The translations under genes and the position numbers were made by a program. 35,164 nt of DNA, taken from Rhodobacter sp. GTDB lineage: Bacteria; Pseudomonadota; Alphaproteobacteria; Rhodobacterales; Rhodobacteraceae. The notes below the pieces were generated by a model. The model did not search any database. It saw only the letters and a program-made list of their open reading frames with translations, and was not told the origin of the DNA. Location of the stretch: NCBI GenBank assembly GCA_027484985.1, contig JAIXRW010000035.1, forward strand, positions 1 through 35,164, given 5' to 3'. The number at the start of each line of letters is the position of its first letter. The first letter of the stretch is position 1. This document shows positions 23,872 through 32,712 of the stretch, piece after piece.

Positions 23872-25449
23872 CTATTCCAGTTCGATGGTTCCCGGCGGTT
23901 TCGACGTGCAGTCGTAAAAGACGCGGTTGACGCCCTGCACTTCGTTGATGATCCGCGTGGCGGTTTCGCCAAGGAAATCGTGGCTGAACGGGTAGTAATC
24001 GGCCGTCATGCCATCGACCGAGGTGACGGCGCGCAGCGCAAGCGCGTAATCGTAGGTGCGCCCGTCGCCCATAACGCCCACCGTCTTCATCGGCAGGATG
24101 GCGGCAAAGGCCTGCCAGATGTCATCGTAAAGCCCGTGCTTGCGGATCTGGTCGATATAGACCGCATCGGCGCGGCGCAGGATGTCGAGTTTTTCGCGCG
24201 TGATCTCGCCCGGGCAGCGGATGGCAAGGCCGGGGCCGGGAAAGGGGTGGCGGCCGATAAAGGCGGGCGGCAGGCCAAGTTCGCGGCCCAGGGCGCGGAC
24301 CTCGTCCTTGAACAGTTCGCGCAGGGGTTCGACCAGCTTCATGCCCATCTTTTCGGGCAGGCCGCCCACATTGTGGTGCGATTTGATGGTGACGGAAGGG
24401 CCGCCCGAGAACGATACGCTTTCGATCACATCGGGGTAGAGCGTGCCCTGGGCAAGGAATTTCGCGCCGCCCACCGATTTGGCGTGTTTGTCGAACACAT
24501 CGATGAACAGCCGCCCGATGGTCTTGCGTTTCACCTCGGGGTCCGAGACGCCTTCGAGCGCGCCTAGGAACAGATCGGATTCGTCCGCATGGATCAGCGG
24601 AATGTTGTAGGTATCGCGGAACATCGACACGACCTGTTCCGCCTCACCCAGCCGCAGCAGGCCGTGATCGACGAAAACGCAAGTGAGCTGGTCACCGATG
24701 GCTTCGTGGATCAGCACGGCGGCAACCGAGCTGTCGACGCCGCCCGACAGGCCGCAGATCACCTTTTCGCTGCCAACCTGTTCGCGGATCTTGCGGATCG
24801 CTTCCTCGCGATAGGCGCCCATGGTCCAGTCGCCCTTGAACCCGGCCAGACGCACGAAATTCTCGTAAAGCTTCGCGCCCTTGGGGGTGTGGTGCACCTC
24901 GGGGTGGAACTGCACGGCATAGAAATGGCGGCTACGGTCGGCGGTGATGGCAAAGGGCGCATTGGGCGAGGTGCCCAGAACCTCGAACCCGGGGGCGATT
25001 TGCGACACGTGGTCGCCATGGCTCATCCAGACCTGTTCGCGCCCGCCCATGCCGTCATCAGTGTCGAACCAGCCCGTCAGGATCGGGTCAACCGCGGCGG
25101 TGGGGGTGACATAGGCACGGCCGAATTCGGCGGTGCCATGGCCGCGTTCCACCTTGCCGCCCAGACAATGCATCATCACCTGCTGGCCGTAACAGATGCC
25201 AAGGATCGGCACGCCCATGCCGAACACGGCCCCGGGCGGCATCGGCGCGCCATCGGCAAAGACCGAGGCTGGACCGCCCGAGAAGATCACCGCTTTGGGG
25301 GCGAAGGACGCAAGGAAGGCGTCATCGACTTTGTTGAAGGGGTGGATTTCGCAATAGACGTTCAGCTCGCGCAGACGCCGCGCGATAAGCTGCGTCACCT
25401 GGCTGCCGAAGTCGATGATGAGAAGGCGGTCATGGGCGATTTGTGTCAT
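23872..25449 (-). CDS. guaA: GMP synthase (glutamine-hydrolysing)
   Basis: A 525-residue enzyme that converts XMP to GMP using ATP and glutamine. The glutaminase domain starts [20 protein letters not shown] and contains the catalytic cysteine in ILGICYGQQ and FHPEVHH. The ATP pyrophosphatase P-loop is GLSGGVDSS. The C-terminal dimer domain includes [13 protein letters not shown] and ends [12 protein letters not shown] ([10 protein letters not shown]). The length equals that of E. coli GuaA. The start ATG (25447-25449) gives [15 protein letters not shown]. The upstream ribosome binding site is weak. Confidence 0.98.
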   Translation of the reverse strand: MTQIAHDRLLIIDFGSQVTQLIARRLRELNVYCEIHPFNKVDDAFLASFAPKAVIFSGGPASVFADGAPMPPGAVFGMGVPILGICYGQQVMMHCLGGKVERGHGTAEFGRAYVTPTAAVDPILTGWFDTDDGMGGREQVWMSHGDHVSQIAPGFEVLGTSPNAPFAITADRSRHFYAVQFHPEVHHTPKGAKLYENFVRLAGFKGDWTMGAYREEAIRKIREQVGSEKVICGLSGGVDSSVAAVLIHEAIGDQLTCVFVDHGLLRLGEAEQVVSMFRDTYNIPLIHADESDLFLGALEGVSDPEVKRKTIGRLFIDVFDKHAKSVGGAKFLAQGTLYPDVIESVSFSGGPSVTIKSHHNVGGLPEKMGMKLVEPLRELFKDEVRALGRELGLPPAFIGRHPFPGPGLAIRCPGEITREKLDILRRADAVYIDQIRKHGLYDDIWQAFAAILPMKTVGVMGDGRTYDYALALRAVTSVDGMTADYYPFSHDFLGETATRIINEVQGVNRVFYDCTSKPPGTIELE

Positions 25450-25511
25450 GCGCCCGCATAGGATGAAGCGGCGCAATCTTCAAGGGGGGCGAAGCGGGGC
25501 CGCGGGCAAGA

Positions 25512-25564
25512 GCGGGGGTTTCACACCCCCGCACCCCCGTGGGATATTTGGGGGCAGAAAATGA
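25512..25564 (+). repeat. Intergenic repeat element, copy 1 (GGGATATTTGG type)
   Basis: The perfect hairpin GCGGGGG (25512-25518) / CCCCCGC (25526-25532) is followed by CCCCCGTGGGATATTTGG (25534-25551) and then GCAGAAAATGAA. A near copy of the second part occurs at 33818-33847 with the same order and strand. From memory, similar short elements are frequent between genes in Rhodobacterales genomes. It lies in the 270-base gap between guaA and the divergent methyltransferase gene, which otherwise holds no clear signal. Confidence 0.6.
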
Positions 25565-25719
25565 ACGAAGGGGGAAAGCGGGACGGGGCAAATGTCGGTG
25601 CTGCTATTGCCGCGTGTCGTTTTCCGGCATCAAGCGCCGTATTCGTGGGCGGGAGGGCGGCGCTTTGGGCGCATAAGCGGGCAAAAGGGCCGCGCTTGGC
25701 CGAAGGATGGAGAGAGACG

Positions 25720-27273
25720 ATGGGCGACATGGATGTTGCGGGCGGCGGACGGCGGGCACGGGGCGGCGGCGGTTCGGCGCGGCGGGCGGAACGCACGGCA
25801 GTCAGCCTTGAGACCGCGAAATTCATCCAGCGCAACATCCCGAATTTCGAGATTCTGAACGAGGAAGCGCTTCAGATCATCGAATGGAATGCCGATACCG
25901 TGCTGGAGGAGATCGGCGTCAATTTCGTCGAGAACCCCGAGGCGTTGAAGCGCTGGAAGGATGCCGGCGCCGATGTGCAGGGCGAGCGGGTGCGGATTCC
26001 GCGTGGCCTTGCGCGCAAGCTGTGCGCGACCGCGCCATCGCATTTCACGCAACATGCGCGCAACCCTGAACGCAATGTCGTGGTGGGTGGGCGCAATCTG
26101 GTGCTGGCGCCGGTCTATGGACCGCCCTTCGTGCGCGATATCGAAGGTGGGCGCCGTTATGCCACGATCAACGATTTCCAGAATTTCGTGAAGCTGGGCT
26201 ACATGTCGAAATGGCTGCACCATTCGGGCGGCACGGTTTGCGAACCCACCGACATCGCGGTGAACAAGCGTCACCTCGACATGCTGCACGCGCATATGGT
26301 GCTGTCGGACAAGCCCTATATGGGGTCGGTCACCGAACCCAGCCGCGCCGAGGATTCGGTCGAGATGTCGAAAATCCTGTTCGGGTCGGATTTCGTGGAC
26401 CAAAACACGGTGATGACGAGCCTGATCAACATCAACAGCCCGCTTACCTTTGACGGGATCATGATGGGCGCGCTGGAGGTTTATGCGCGGGCCAATCAGG
26501 CGGCGATCATCTCGCCCTTCATCGTGGGTGGCGCGATGGCGCCGGTTACGGTGGCGGGCACGCTGACGCAGGTTCTGGCCGAGGTGCTGGCGGGTGTAGC
26601 CTATAGCCAGCTGATCCGCCCCGGTGCGCCGGTGATCTTTGGCGCTTTTGTCACGAGCATTGACATGAACTCGGGCGCGCCGACCTTTGGCACGCCGGAA
26701 GCCAGCCACATCACCTATGGCGCGGGGCAGTTGGCGCGGCGCATGGGGCTGCCCTATCGGTCGGGCGGGTCGTTCTGCGGGTCGAAGCTGCCGGATGCGC
26801 AGGCGGCTTACGAGACGGCGAACAGCCTGAACATGGCGCTTCTGGCGGGTGTGAACTTCATGCTGCATGCCTGCGGCTGGCTGGAAGGCGGGCTTGTCTC
26901 GTCCTACGAGAAATTCGTGATGGATGCCGACCAGCTGGGCACGCTGCACCATCTGGCGCAGGGCATCATCATGGACCAGAACGGCCAAGGCATGGACGCG
27001 ATCCGCGAGGTCGGGCCCGGCGGGCATTATCTGGGCTGCGAACACACGCAGGCCAATTTCAAATCGGCCTTCTGGCGGTCGGACCTGTTCGACTACAAAC
27101 CCTTCGAGACCTGGGCCGAGGAAGGCGCGCGCGATACCCAGACGCTGGCGGCCGAGCGGGTGAAAAAGCAACTGGCCGATTACCAGCAGCCCGCGCTGGA
27201 CGAAGGCACGCGCGAGGCGCTGGACGAATATGTGGCCAAGAAAAAGGCATCGATGCCCGACGCCTTTGTCTGA
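25720..27273 (+). CDS. Trimethylamine methyltransferase (MttB) family protein, non-pyrrolysine
   Basis: A 517-residue member of the MttB superfamily. After a Gly/Arg-rich start, the TIM-barrel enzyme domain has LEEIGVNFVENPEALKRWKD, SGGTVCEPTDIAVNKRHLDM, ISPFIVGGAMAPVT and REVGPGGHYLGCEHTQANF. The frame has no internal stop, so there is no pyrrolysine UAG; non-Pyl relatives such as MtgB demethylate glycine betaine or related quaternary amines and pass the methyl group to a corrinoid protein. No corrinoid protein gene is nearby. The start ATG 25720 follows GGAGAGA. The exact substrate is not known. Confidence 0.9.
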   Translation: MGDMDVAGGGRRARGGGGSARRAERTAVSLETAKFIQRNIPNFEILNEEALQIIEWNADTVLEEIGVNFVENPEALKRWKDAGADVQGERVRIPRGLARKLCATAPSHFTQHARNPERNVVVGGRNLVLAPVYGPPFVRDIEGGRRYATINDFQNFVKLGYMSKWLHHSGGTVCEPTDIAVNKRHLDMLHAHMVLSDKPYMGSVTEPSRAEDSVEMSKILFGSDFVDQNTVMTSLININSPLTFDGIMMGALEVYARANQAAIISPFIVGGAMAPVTVAGTLTQVLAEVLAGVAYSQLIRPGAPVIFGAFVTSIDMNSGAPTFGTPEASHITYGAGQLARRMGLPYRSGGSFCGSKLPDAQAAYETANSLNMALLAGVNFMLHACGWLEGGLVSSYEKFVMDADQLGTLHHLAQGIIMDQNGQGMDAIREVGPGGHYLGCEHTQANFKSAFWRSDLFDYKPFETWAEEGARDTQTLAAERVKKQLADYQQPALDEGTREALDEYVAKKKASMPDAFV

Positions 27274-27316
27274 CGGCCTTGACCCAAGGGCCGATGTGGC
27301 CCTTTGCGCCTGACAG

Positions 27317-27345
27317 AAAGCCCGCACCCCGTGGTGCGGGCTTTT
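27317..27345 (+). terminator. Intrinsic terminator of the MttB-family gene
   Basis: The nine-pair stem GCCCGCACC (27320-27328) / GGTGCGGGC (27333-27341) has a four-base loop, flanked by AAA and TTTT. It lies about 45 bases past the methyltransferase stop and directly at the end of the convergent DUF6477 gene, so it could serve both. Confidence 0.85.
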
Positions 27346-27650
27346 CAGTCCGGCAGGGCGGTCAGCCGCTGTTCGACCATCAGGGCCACCAGAATCTCGA
27401 TATGGCGGGCGAAGGAATAGCTGGCCTGACCGCTGCGGCGGGCGGTTTCGGCGCGGGCTTCGGCCTCGGTCAGCGTATCGAGGGGGGATTGGCCAAGGCC
27501 GCGCGCCACAAGGCGCGGCAGGTCGCGGTCGCGGCGGTAGAGCGGCACGCCGTGACGGGCCGCGTTGAGCAGCAGGCGGGGGCGGCGGCGGTCGGCCACG
27601 GGCAGCGGGACGGGCTGGGCAAGCGGGGGCAGGGGAAAGCTGTAGGACAT
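27345..27650 (-). CDS. DUF6477 family protein
   Basis: A 101-residue protein with the pattern RRRPRLLLNAARHGVPLYRRDRDLPRLV, which I recognise as DUF6477, a short Rhodobacterales-type protein without known function. The second half (DTLTEAEARAETARRSGQ) and SYSFARHIEILVALMVEQ is helical. The start ATG (27648-27650) follows an AAGG sequence; an in-frame GTG sits nine bases earlier. It is divergent from the DUF6456/GafA-type gene. In R. capsulatus a small gene also adjoins gafA, and this may be the counterpart, but that is from memory. Confidence 0.75.
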   Translation of the reverse strand: MSYSFPLPPLAQPVPLPVADRRRPRLLLNAARHGVPLYRRDRDLPRLVARGLGQSPLDTLTEAEARAETARRSGQASYSFARHIEILVALMVEQRLTALPD

Positions 27651-27783
27651 GGCGGCCACCTTTCTGTGATGCCGCGATCATAGGTCTGCACAACCTGCCG
27701 TTGCGCCGTGCGGCGGGGCAGCGCACGCTTGGCAGGGCGAAGCTTAGGAATTTGTTGCGATAAAGGCGGGAACGGCCGCTGCG

Positions 27784-27798
27784 TTAACCTTTCGGTAA
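27784..27798. promoter_or_regulatory. CtrA-like binding site in front of the probable gafA
   Basis: TTAACCTTTCGGTAA reads TTAA-N7-GTAA, one base from the CtrA consensus TTAA-N7-TTAA. It lies 54 bases before the start of the DUF6456 gene. In R. capsulatus gafA is reported to be controlled by CtrA, which fits, but binding here is inferred from sequence only. Confidence 0.5.
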
Positions 27799-27801
27799 GG
27801 A

Positions 27802-27824
27802 TTACACGTTGGGGTTGAGTGTAA
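27802..27824. promoter_or_regulatory. Dyad TTACAC-N11-GTGTAA upstream of the probable gafA
   Basis: TTACAC (27802-27807) and GTGTAA (27819-27824) form a perfect six-base dyad, ending 27 bases before the gafA start and 3 bases after the CtrA-like box. The arrangement suits a dimeric regulator binding at or near the promoter. The regulator is unknown; a LuxR-type (GtaR) site would look different from the usual lux box. Confidence 0.4.
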
Positions 27825-27851
27825 GTCTAGATTGACAGAAAGGCGGGCACC

Positions 27852-28949
27852 ATGGGCGAGCAAACCGGTCCGGTCGGGCAGGAGGGGTGGCCGGTCTGGC
27901 TGCCCGATGCGGCGCGCAGCTATCTGGCCCATACCGATGGCGGGCAATCGTTGCGCGCCTTGGCGCGGCAAAGCGGGGTCCATGCCTCGACCGTGATGCG
28001 GCAGGTGCGGCGCTATGAAAACCGCCGCGATGACCCGCTGGTCGATCAGGCACTGGACGGATTGCGGACCGGGCAAGGCGAAACGAAGGGGGCGGGGATG
28101 CAGACAGGCATGGCGGGCAGGGAGCAGGCGGCGCAGCCGCTGGCCGGTGCGGTTGATGGCGAGACCCTGCGCCGCGAGGCACAGCGCGTGCTGGGCCGCA
28201 TGATCGAGACCGGGGCGCTGCTGGTCGTGTCGCCCGATATGGAGCGGGCGGTGGTGTTGCGCCACGGTGCCGAGGGGGCCGCGCAACGGCTGTGCACGGT
28301 GGACCGGCAGGTGGCGCAGGCCTTTGCGCTGAACGACTGGATCACCTGCGACAAGCCGGGCCGCGTGGCGGTTTACCGGCTTACGGTGGCGGGGCGGGGC
28401 ATGCTGCGGCGGGGGGCGGCAGGGCAGGGAGACGATATCTTTGCCGCCCAGCACCGCCGGATGGAGGGGCGCGAGGTTGACGATGCCGACGGGCGGATGC
28501 GGCTGCGGGTGAATGTGGCCGAAAGCCCCATCGTGGTGTTGGGGCGCAAGCGCGACAAGGATGGCAAGCCCTATCTCGAGCCCGATCTGATCCGCGTGGC
28601 CGAACGCCTGCGCGAGGATTTCGAGCTGGCGCAGATGGGGCCACGGGTGACGCAGAATTGGGACAGGTTTCTGACCGCAGGCGACAGGGGCGGGTTCCGG
28701 CCGGATTCGGGGCTGGCCGAGGGGCCACGGGCCGCGCGTGAACGGGTTTTGCTGGCGCTGGCCGATCTGGGGCCGGGCTTGGGTGATGTGGTGCTGCGGG
28801 TGTGTTGCTTCGTCGAAGGGATCGAGACGACCGAGCGGCATATGGGCTGGGCCGCGCGGTCGGGCAAGATCGTGCTGCGGATCGCCTTGCAGCGGCTGAA
28901 GCGGCATTATCAGGACCGCTATGGCCAGTCGGGGCCGCTGTTCGGCTAG
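27852..28949 (+). CDS. gafA: DUF6456 regulator, probable GafA (activator of gene transfer agent genes)
   Basis: A 365-residue protein with two DNA-binding-like ends. Near the N-terminus, SLRALARQSGVHASTVMRQV followed by RRYE (about 33-55) resembles the DnaA-type helix-turn-helix. A middle winged-helix-like part includes RVLGRMIETGALLVVSPDME. The DUF6456 C-terminus (about 295-362; LALADLGPGLGDVVLRVCCF, then GKIVLRIALQRLKRHY) looks like a sigma region 4-type domain. This layout matches GafA of Rhodobacter capsulatus, which directly activates the gene transfer agent promoter under CtrA control. The CtrA-like box and the DUF6477 neighbour support it. The start ATG 27852 follows AAAGGCGGG. The assignment is by architecture, not alignment. 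Confidence 0.72.
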   Translation: MGEQTGPVGQEGWPVWLPDAARSYLAHTDGGQSLRALARQSGVHASTVMRQVRRYENRRDDPLVDQALDGLRTGQGETKGAGMQTGMAGREQAAQPLAGAVDGETLRREAQRVLGRMIETGALLVVSPDMERAVVLRHGAEGAAQRLCTVDRQVAQAFALNDWITCDKPGRVAVYRLTVAGRGMLRRGAAGQGDDIFAAQHRRMEGREVDDADGRMRLRVNVAESPIVVLGRKRDKDGKPYLEPDLIRVAERLREDFELAQMGPRVTQNWDRFLTAGDRGGFRPDSGLAEGPRAARERVLLALADLGPGLGDVVLRVCCFVEGIETTERHMGWAARSGKIVLRIALQRLKRHYQDRYGQSGPLFG

Positions 28950-29506
28950 GCGGAAAAACCGCCCGCGACGATGCCGACCGACAGCACGGCCAGCCAGCAG
29001 GCGGCGGCGCGGCGCAGCAGGGGCAAAAGCCGCCCCGATCCGTGCGGCAGCGCGCGGCCAAGGGCGGCCCAGACCACGGCCACCGCGATCACCAGCGCGG
29101 CAAACAGCGGCACTGACTGCACAGGCGGGGCATGCGGCAAAAGCACAAGCCCGAAGATCAGGCCCTTGGGGTTCAGGAGCGTGGTCACGAACAGGCGGCC
29201 TGCGGTGACTGCCGGGGCCGTCTGCCCCGCTGCGGGCCGTTGCCACAGCCGCAGGGCCAATGTCAGCACCCACAGCCCCGCCGCCAGCGCGATGGCAGGG
29301 CGCAGGGCGGCCATTTGCGGCGCGGCCAGATGCGCCAGCGCCAGCAACGGCAGAACCGAGGCCAGATAGGCCCCAAGCTCGACCGGAATCAGGCGCAGGG
29401 TGCGGGCAAGGCCGCGTTCGGCGCCTGACAGGAAGATCAGCGTATTGGTCGGCCCGGGCGTGAGCAGAAGCGCAAGGATGGCAAGGGCAAGATCCGGCAG
29501 GGGCAT
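28946..29506 (-). CDS. LysE family translocator
   Basis: A 186-residue inner-membrane protein with about five or six hydrophobic helices. The N-terminus ALAILALLLTPGPTNTLIFL carries the LTPGP motif of LysE/RhtB amino-acid exporters, and TTLLNPKGLIFGLVLLP is the second conserved motif. It is slightly shorter than the usual 200-210 residues. The start ATG (29504-29506) begins the motif region directly; the frame stays open upstream without conserved sequence. The exported amino acid is unknown. Its TAG stop overlaps the gafA stop in a CTAG palindrome. Confidence 0.85.
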   Translation of the reverse strand: MPLPDLALAILALLLTPGPTNTLIFLSGAERGLARTLRLIPVELGAYLASVLPLLALAHLAAPQMAALRPAIALAAGLWVLTLALRLWQRPAAGQTAPAVTAGRLFVTTLLNPKGLIFGLVLLPHAPPVQSVPLFAALVIAVAVVWAALGRALPHGSGRLLPLLRRAAACWLAVLSVGIVAGGFSA

Positions 29507-29725
29507 GTTCTGGTCTTTCGGTCGGTCGGGCAAGCCATCGCAAGGGCGCGGCACGCAGGCCATGATCTGCGTCAAGTAATGTAGTTTGGCGCCTCGGCAA
29601 AGGGAAAGGCTGGCTGCGGCAAAGCGGCCGGTCTGTGGGCAGCGGTTGCATGGGGGCAGGAAAGGGCCTATTTCGGACAATGACAGGCCCTAGCCATTGG
29701 GCGGGCCGCGGTCTGGAGAAAGCCC

Positions 29726-30676
29726 GTGCGCGACCTGAAGCTTCCCGATCAGCGCCATCCCGAAAAGGCGCATCGCCCCGATAACGAACAGCCCAAGAAG
29801 CCGGACTGGATAAGGGTCAAGGCGCCGACATCGGAAGGCTACAAGAAAACGCGCGACATCCTGCGCGAGAAGAAACTGGTCACGGTCTGCGAAGAGGCAG
29901 GCTGCCCCAATGTGGGCGAATGTTGGAGCCAGGGCCACGCCACCATGATGATCATGGGCGAGATCTGCACGCGGGGCTGCACCTTCTGCAATGTGGCAAC
30001 GGGCAAGCCGCAAACGCTTGATGCCTTCGAGCCGGGGCGCGTGGCCCATGCGGTGGCCGAACTGGGGCTAAGCCATGTGGTCATCACCTCGGTTGACCGT
30101 GACGATCTGGAAGATGGCGGGGCCGAGCATTTCGCCCAGACCATCCGCGCGATCCGCCATCGCGCCCCGGCCACGACGATCGAGATCCTGACACCGGATT
30201 TCCTGAAATGTTCCCCAGACGTTCTTGAAAAGGTCGTGGAAGCGCGGCCCGATGTGTTCAACCACAACCTTGAAACCGTGCCGGGCCTTTACCCCGAGGT
30301 GCGGCCCGGCGCGCGCTATTTCCACAGCTTGCGCCTGTTGCAGCGGGTCAAGGAATTGGACCCCGCGATGTTCACCAAATCGGGCATCATGGTCGGGCTG
30401 GGAGAGGACCGGCAATCGGTGTTGCAGGTGATGGATGACATGCGGGCGGCCGATGTCGATTTCCTGACCATCGGGCAATATCTGCAACCCACGCCAAAGC
30501 ACCACCGTGTGGCGCGCTTTGTCACGCCCGACGAATTCAAGGCCTATGAGACGGCGGCCTATGGCAAGGGGTTCCTGATGGTGTCGGCCACGCCGCTGAC
30601 GCGGTCAAGCTATCACGCGGGGGATGATTTCGCGCGGCTGCGCTCGGCGCGGCTGGCAAAGCTGGGGCGCGTCTAG
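29726..30676 (+). CDS. lipA: Lipoyl synthase
   Basis: A 316-residue radical-SAM enzyme that inserts two sulfurs into octanoyl groups on lipoate-dependent enzymes. The auxiliary cluster cysteines are C55, C60 and C66 ([12 protein letters not shown]). The radical-SAM cluster is CTRGCTFC (C81, C85, C88). The C-terminal RSSYHAGD carries the serine ligand of the auxiliary cluster. The start is GTG 29726 with a GGAG site before it. In the 219-base upstream gap, an inverted repeat GGGCCT (29664-29669) / AGGCCC (29685-29690) lies in the leader; no strong promoter is visible. Confidence 0.97.
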   Translation: MRDLKLPDQRHPEKAHRPDNEQPKKPDWIRVKAPTSEGYKKTRDILREKKLVTVCEEAGCPNVGECWSQGHATMMIMGEICTRGCTFCNVATGKPQTLDAFEPGRVAHAVAELGLSHVVITSVDRDDLEDGGAEHFAQTIRAIRHRAPATTIEILTPDFLKCSPDVLEKVVEARPDVFNHNLETVPGLYPEVRPGARYFHSLRLLQRVKELDPAMFTKSGIMVGLGEDRQSVLQVMDDMRAADVDFLTIGQYLQPTPKHHRVARFVTPDEFKAYETAAYGKGFLMVSATPLTRSSYHAGDDFARLRSARLAKLGRV

Positions 30677-30682
30677 CGGGGC

Positions 30683-30701
30683 GGGGCGCGGATTGCGCCC
30701 C
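30683..30701. terminator. Hairpin between convergent lipA and porin-like gene
   Basis: The seven-pair stem GGGGCGC (30683-30689) / GCGCCCC (30695-30701) has a five-base loop and lies in the 41-base gap between two converging genes. It is a likely shared terminator, but there is no T-run on either side. Confidence 0.5.
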
Positions 30702-30717
30702 GCGCGCCCGTGATCGG

Positions 30718-31605
30718 TCAGAACTTTGCGCCGATGGACAGGTTTAGCATGTCATCGGCCAGACCCGCGACATAGCCCAACTCGCCAAAGGCGCCGTTGG
30801 GCAGGGTATAGCGGGTCGCAACCCCGTAGAACTGTTCCGATCCGAAGCTTGACCCAAGATCGACATAGCTGGCCGTGACCGAAAGCCGGTCGGTCGCCTG
30901 ATAGCCCGCATAGGCATGGATCATGCGCTGTTCGCTTTGGCTGATATCCATCAGGATGCCGCCGACAGTCCATTTGCCCAGACGCGAATCGACGCCGATC
31001 TGCCGCAGGTCAAGCGACAGGCTGATTTCGGGAAACTCGACGCGTTCATAGGACGCGCTGAAGGTCGTCTTGCCACGGGTATAGCGGCCGGCCAGATCGA
31101 AGAAATTGCCTGCCGCAGAGCTGTGGGCCGAAACGCCCAGCGAAAGCGGGCCGCTTGTGGTATCAAAGCGGATGCCGGGGGTGATGCCGTAAAGATCGTA
31201 GTAGAACACGTTGCCGACAAAGCTTTTGCCGAAGGGCAGCACGGTGTTATAGGCCCGCACACCCGCAATATCGGGGCTGTTGAAATAGTCGTCGATTGCC
31301 GGGCGCGGAGCGCCGACCGAAAGTTTGCCGAAGGCGCCGCTATAGGTGATCGCAGCCCAGTAATTTGCAACCGAGTCGCCATCAACCATCAGGCCATTGA
31401 TGACGGCATAGGCCCCGAAGGATGAGTCTTTGGGCGCGTAGCCCAGTTCGAAATCGCCCATATAGTAATTCTCTTGCCCGAAATCGAAGGCCAGCATTTC
31501 GGCCTCGAAATCCGATGACAGGGACAGGCCATTGCCGAATTCCAGCGCATGGGCGGGCAGGGGCAGGGCAAGCGACAGGGCGGCGGCAAACGCGACGCGG
31601 GACAT
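30718..31605 (-). CDS. Porin-like outer-membrane beta-barrel protein (copy B)
   Basis: A 295-residue protein with a signal peptide (residues 1-20, cut after AHA) and alternating hydrophobic strands to a terminal Phe (LNLSIGAKF). Aromatic residues are frequent (GQENYYMGDFELGY). It fits a general or specific porin of alphaproteobacterial type, somewhat smaller than classical 16-strand porins. It is a distant paralogue of the next gene upstream, with similar endings (SEQFYGVATRYTLPNG here, SEQYLYGVTAGWTFGNG there). The start ATG (31603-31605) follows AAAGG. Confidence 0.75.
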   Translation of the reverse strand: MSRVAFAAALSLALPLPAHALEFGNGLSLSSDFEAEMLAFDFGQENYYMGDFELGYAPKDSSFGAYAVINGLMVDGDSVANYWAAITYSGAFGKLSVGAPRPAIDDYFNSPDIAGVRAYNTVLPFGKSFVGNVFYYDLYGITPGIRFDTTSGPLSLGVSAHSSAAGNFFDLAGRYTRGKTTFSASYERVEFPEISLSLDLRQIGVDSRLGKWTVGGILMDISQSEQRMIHAYAGYQATDRLSVTASYVDLGSSFGSEQFYGVATRYTLPNGAFGELGYVAGLADDMLNLSIGAKF

Positions 31606-31731
31606 GGACAGCCTTTCACAAAAGGGGAAGCACCGGTGACCGGTTGGCCACGACCTTTTGCAAAACTAATACCGAACGGCACGACGCCCCAGACAGGGAA
31701 TGCCTAAAACCCTGACCAATCGGGATGTGAT

Positions 31732-31748
31732 CCATCCGTTCGGGATGG
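31732..31748 (-). terminator. Hairpin after the first porin-like gene
   Basis: CCATCC (31732-31737) and GGATGG (31743-31748) form a six-pair stem with a five-base loop, 22 bases past the stop of the porin-like gene at 31771-32670. The T-run is missing, so termination may be partial. The 165-base gap between the two porin genes holds no other clear feature. Confidence 0.4.
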
Positions 31749-31770
31749 GCCAACCTGTCCTTCCGTCCGG

Positions 31771-32670
31771 TCAGAACCGGTAGCCCACGGATGCATCCAT
31801 CAGCAGGCCGGTGTCATCGCCCTCGGCAATGCCGCCCGACAGCGCGGCGCCGTTGCCAAAGGTCCAACCCGCGGTGACGCCGTAAAGATACTGTTCCGAC
31901 CCGTAATCATTACGGGCAAGGCTGCCACCAATGAAAAGCTGGTCCGACAGGCGGTATTCGCCGCCAAGCCGCAGGGTGGTGCCATCGGCCGTGATGGTTT
32001 GGCGCGACAGCGATGCCGCAAGGCTGTAGCGCCCCGCATCATGGCTGACAGCCACAAGGCCCGACAGCCCGCCCTTGAGGTCGCGGCTTTCCAGCATCCC
32101 CTCGATCTGGGTCTGGCCCATGGTGTATTCTGCCGCGATCTCGACCAATGTGCCATCGCGCCCGGCAAAGCGGTGCAGCGAAGCGCCATAGCGCAGCCCA
32201 CCGGAGATGGTGGAATAGCGCAGGCCGTAATTCTGCGCATCCTGCCCCTTCGCGATCGTGCCCACCGCCGAGGCCGCATCCAGTGCGAGCGGTTGGCTGG
32301 GCAAAAGGCCACCCGCCTCGAGCCCCTGCATCCCGGCAAAGACGGGCAGGTCGATCAGCATGTCGGCCACCGATTGCGGCGCGCCGATGGCAAATTCGCC
32401 ATAGGCAGTATCGATCAGCCCCGCAGCATAGAAGGCGGTGAAACTGTCGTTGCCATCAAGAACGATGTCTGAATCGGTGCCGATTTCGGCCCCGAAACGG
32501 CCACTGCGATAGCGCAGCATCACATCGCCCGACAGCACAAGGTTCGAGGCATCGTTGCCGGACAGAAATTCCAGTTCGACCCGCCCGTCGGGTTCAAGGC
32601 CCTGCGCCTGCACGGCCATGGGCAAAAGAATGACGGACAGCGCCGCAAGAGCGCGATGGGACCTGATCAT
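31771..32670 (-). CDS. Porin-like outer-membrane beta-barrel protein (copy A)
   Basis: A 299-residue protein with a signal peptide (residues 1-22, cut after VQA) and a beta-barrel pattern ending in Phe (DASVGYRF). Strand segments such as DVMLRYRSGRFGAEIGTDSD and GEFAIGAPQS are typical of alphaproteobacterial porins; GKLSVGAPRP is the matching stretch in the neighbouring paralogue. The two lie in tandem on the same strand and probably arose by duplication. The ribosome binding site (AGG) lies inside an inverted repeat. The permeant is unknown. Confidence 0.75.
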   Translation of the reverse strand: MIRSHRALAALSVILLPMAVQAQGLEPDGRVELEFLSGNDASNLVLSGDVMLRYRSGRFGAEIGTDSDIVLDGNDSFTAFYAAGLIDTAYGEFAIGAPQSVADMLIDLPVFAGMQGLEAGGLLPSQPLALDAASAVGTIAKGQDAQNYGLRYSTISGGLRYGASLHRFAGRDGTLVEIAAEYTMGQTQIEGMLESRDLKGGLSGLVAVSHDAGRYSLAASLSRQTITADGTTLRLGGEYRLSDQLFIGGSLARNDYGSEQYLYGVTAGWTFGNGAALSGGIAEGDDTGLLMDASVGYRF

Positions 32671-32675
32671 GGTAT

Positions 32676-32705
32676 AAACCTGCTGCTCGATTTTTTTTCA
32701 GGTTT
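32676..32705 (-). promoter_or_regulatory. Inverted repeat over the ribosome binding site of porin copy A
   Basis: AAACCTG (32676-32682) and CAGGTTT (32699-32705) are exact inverted copies with a 16-base loop containing eight T (A on the minus strand). On the minus strand the arm near the gene holds the AGG ribosome binding site just before the ATG, so a hairpin there would hide it. Confidence 0.45.
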
Positions 32706-32712
32706 TACCATG

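Noticed and set aside
25720..27273. Pyrrolysine-containing MttB.
   Set aside because: The frame is open with no internal UAG, so no pyrrolysine codon is present.
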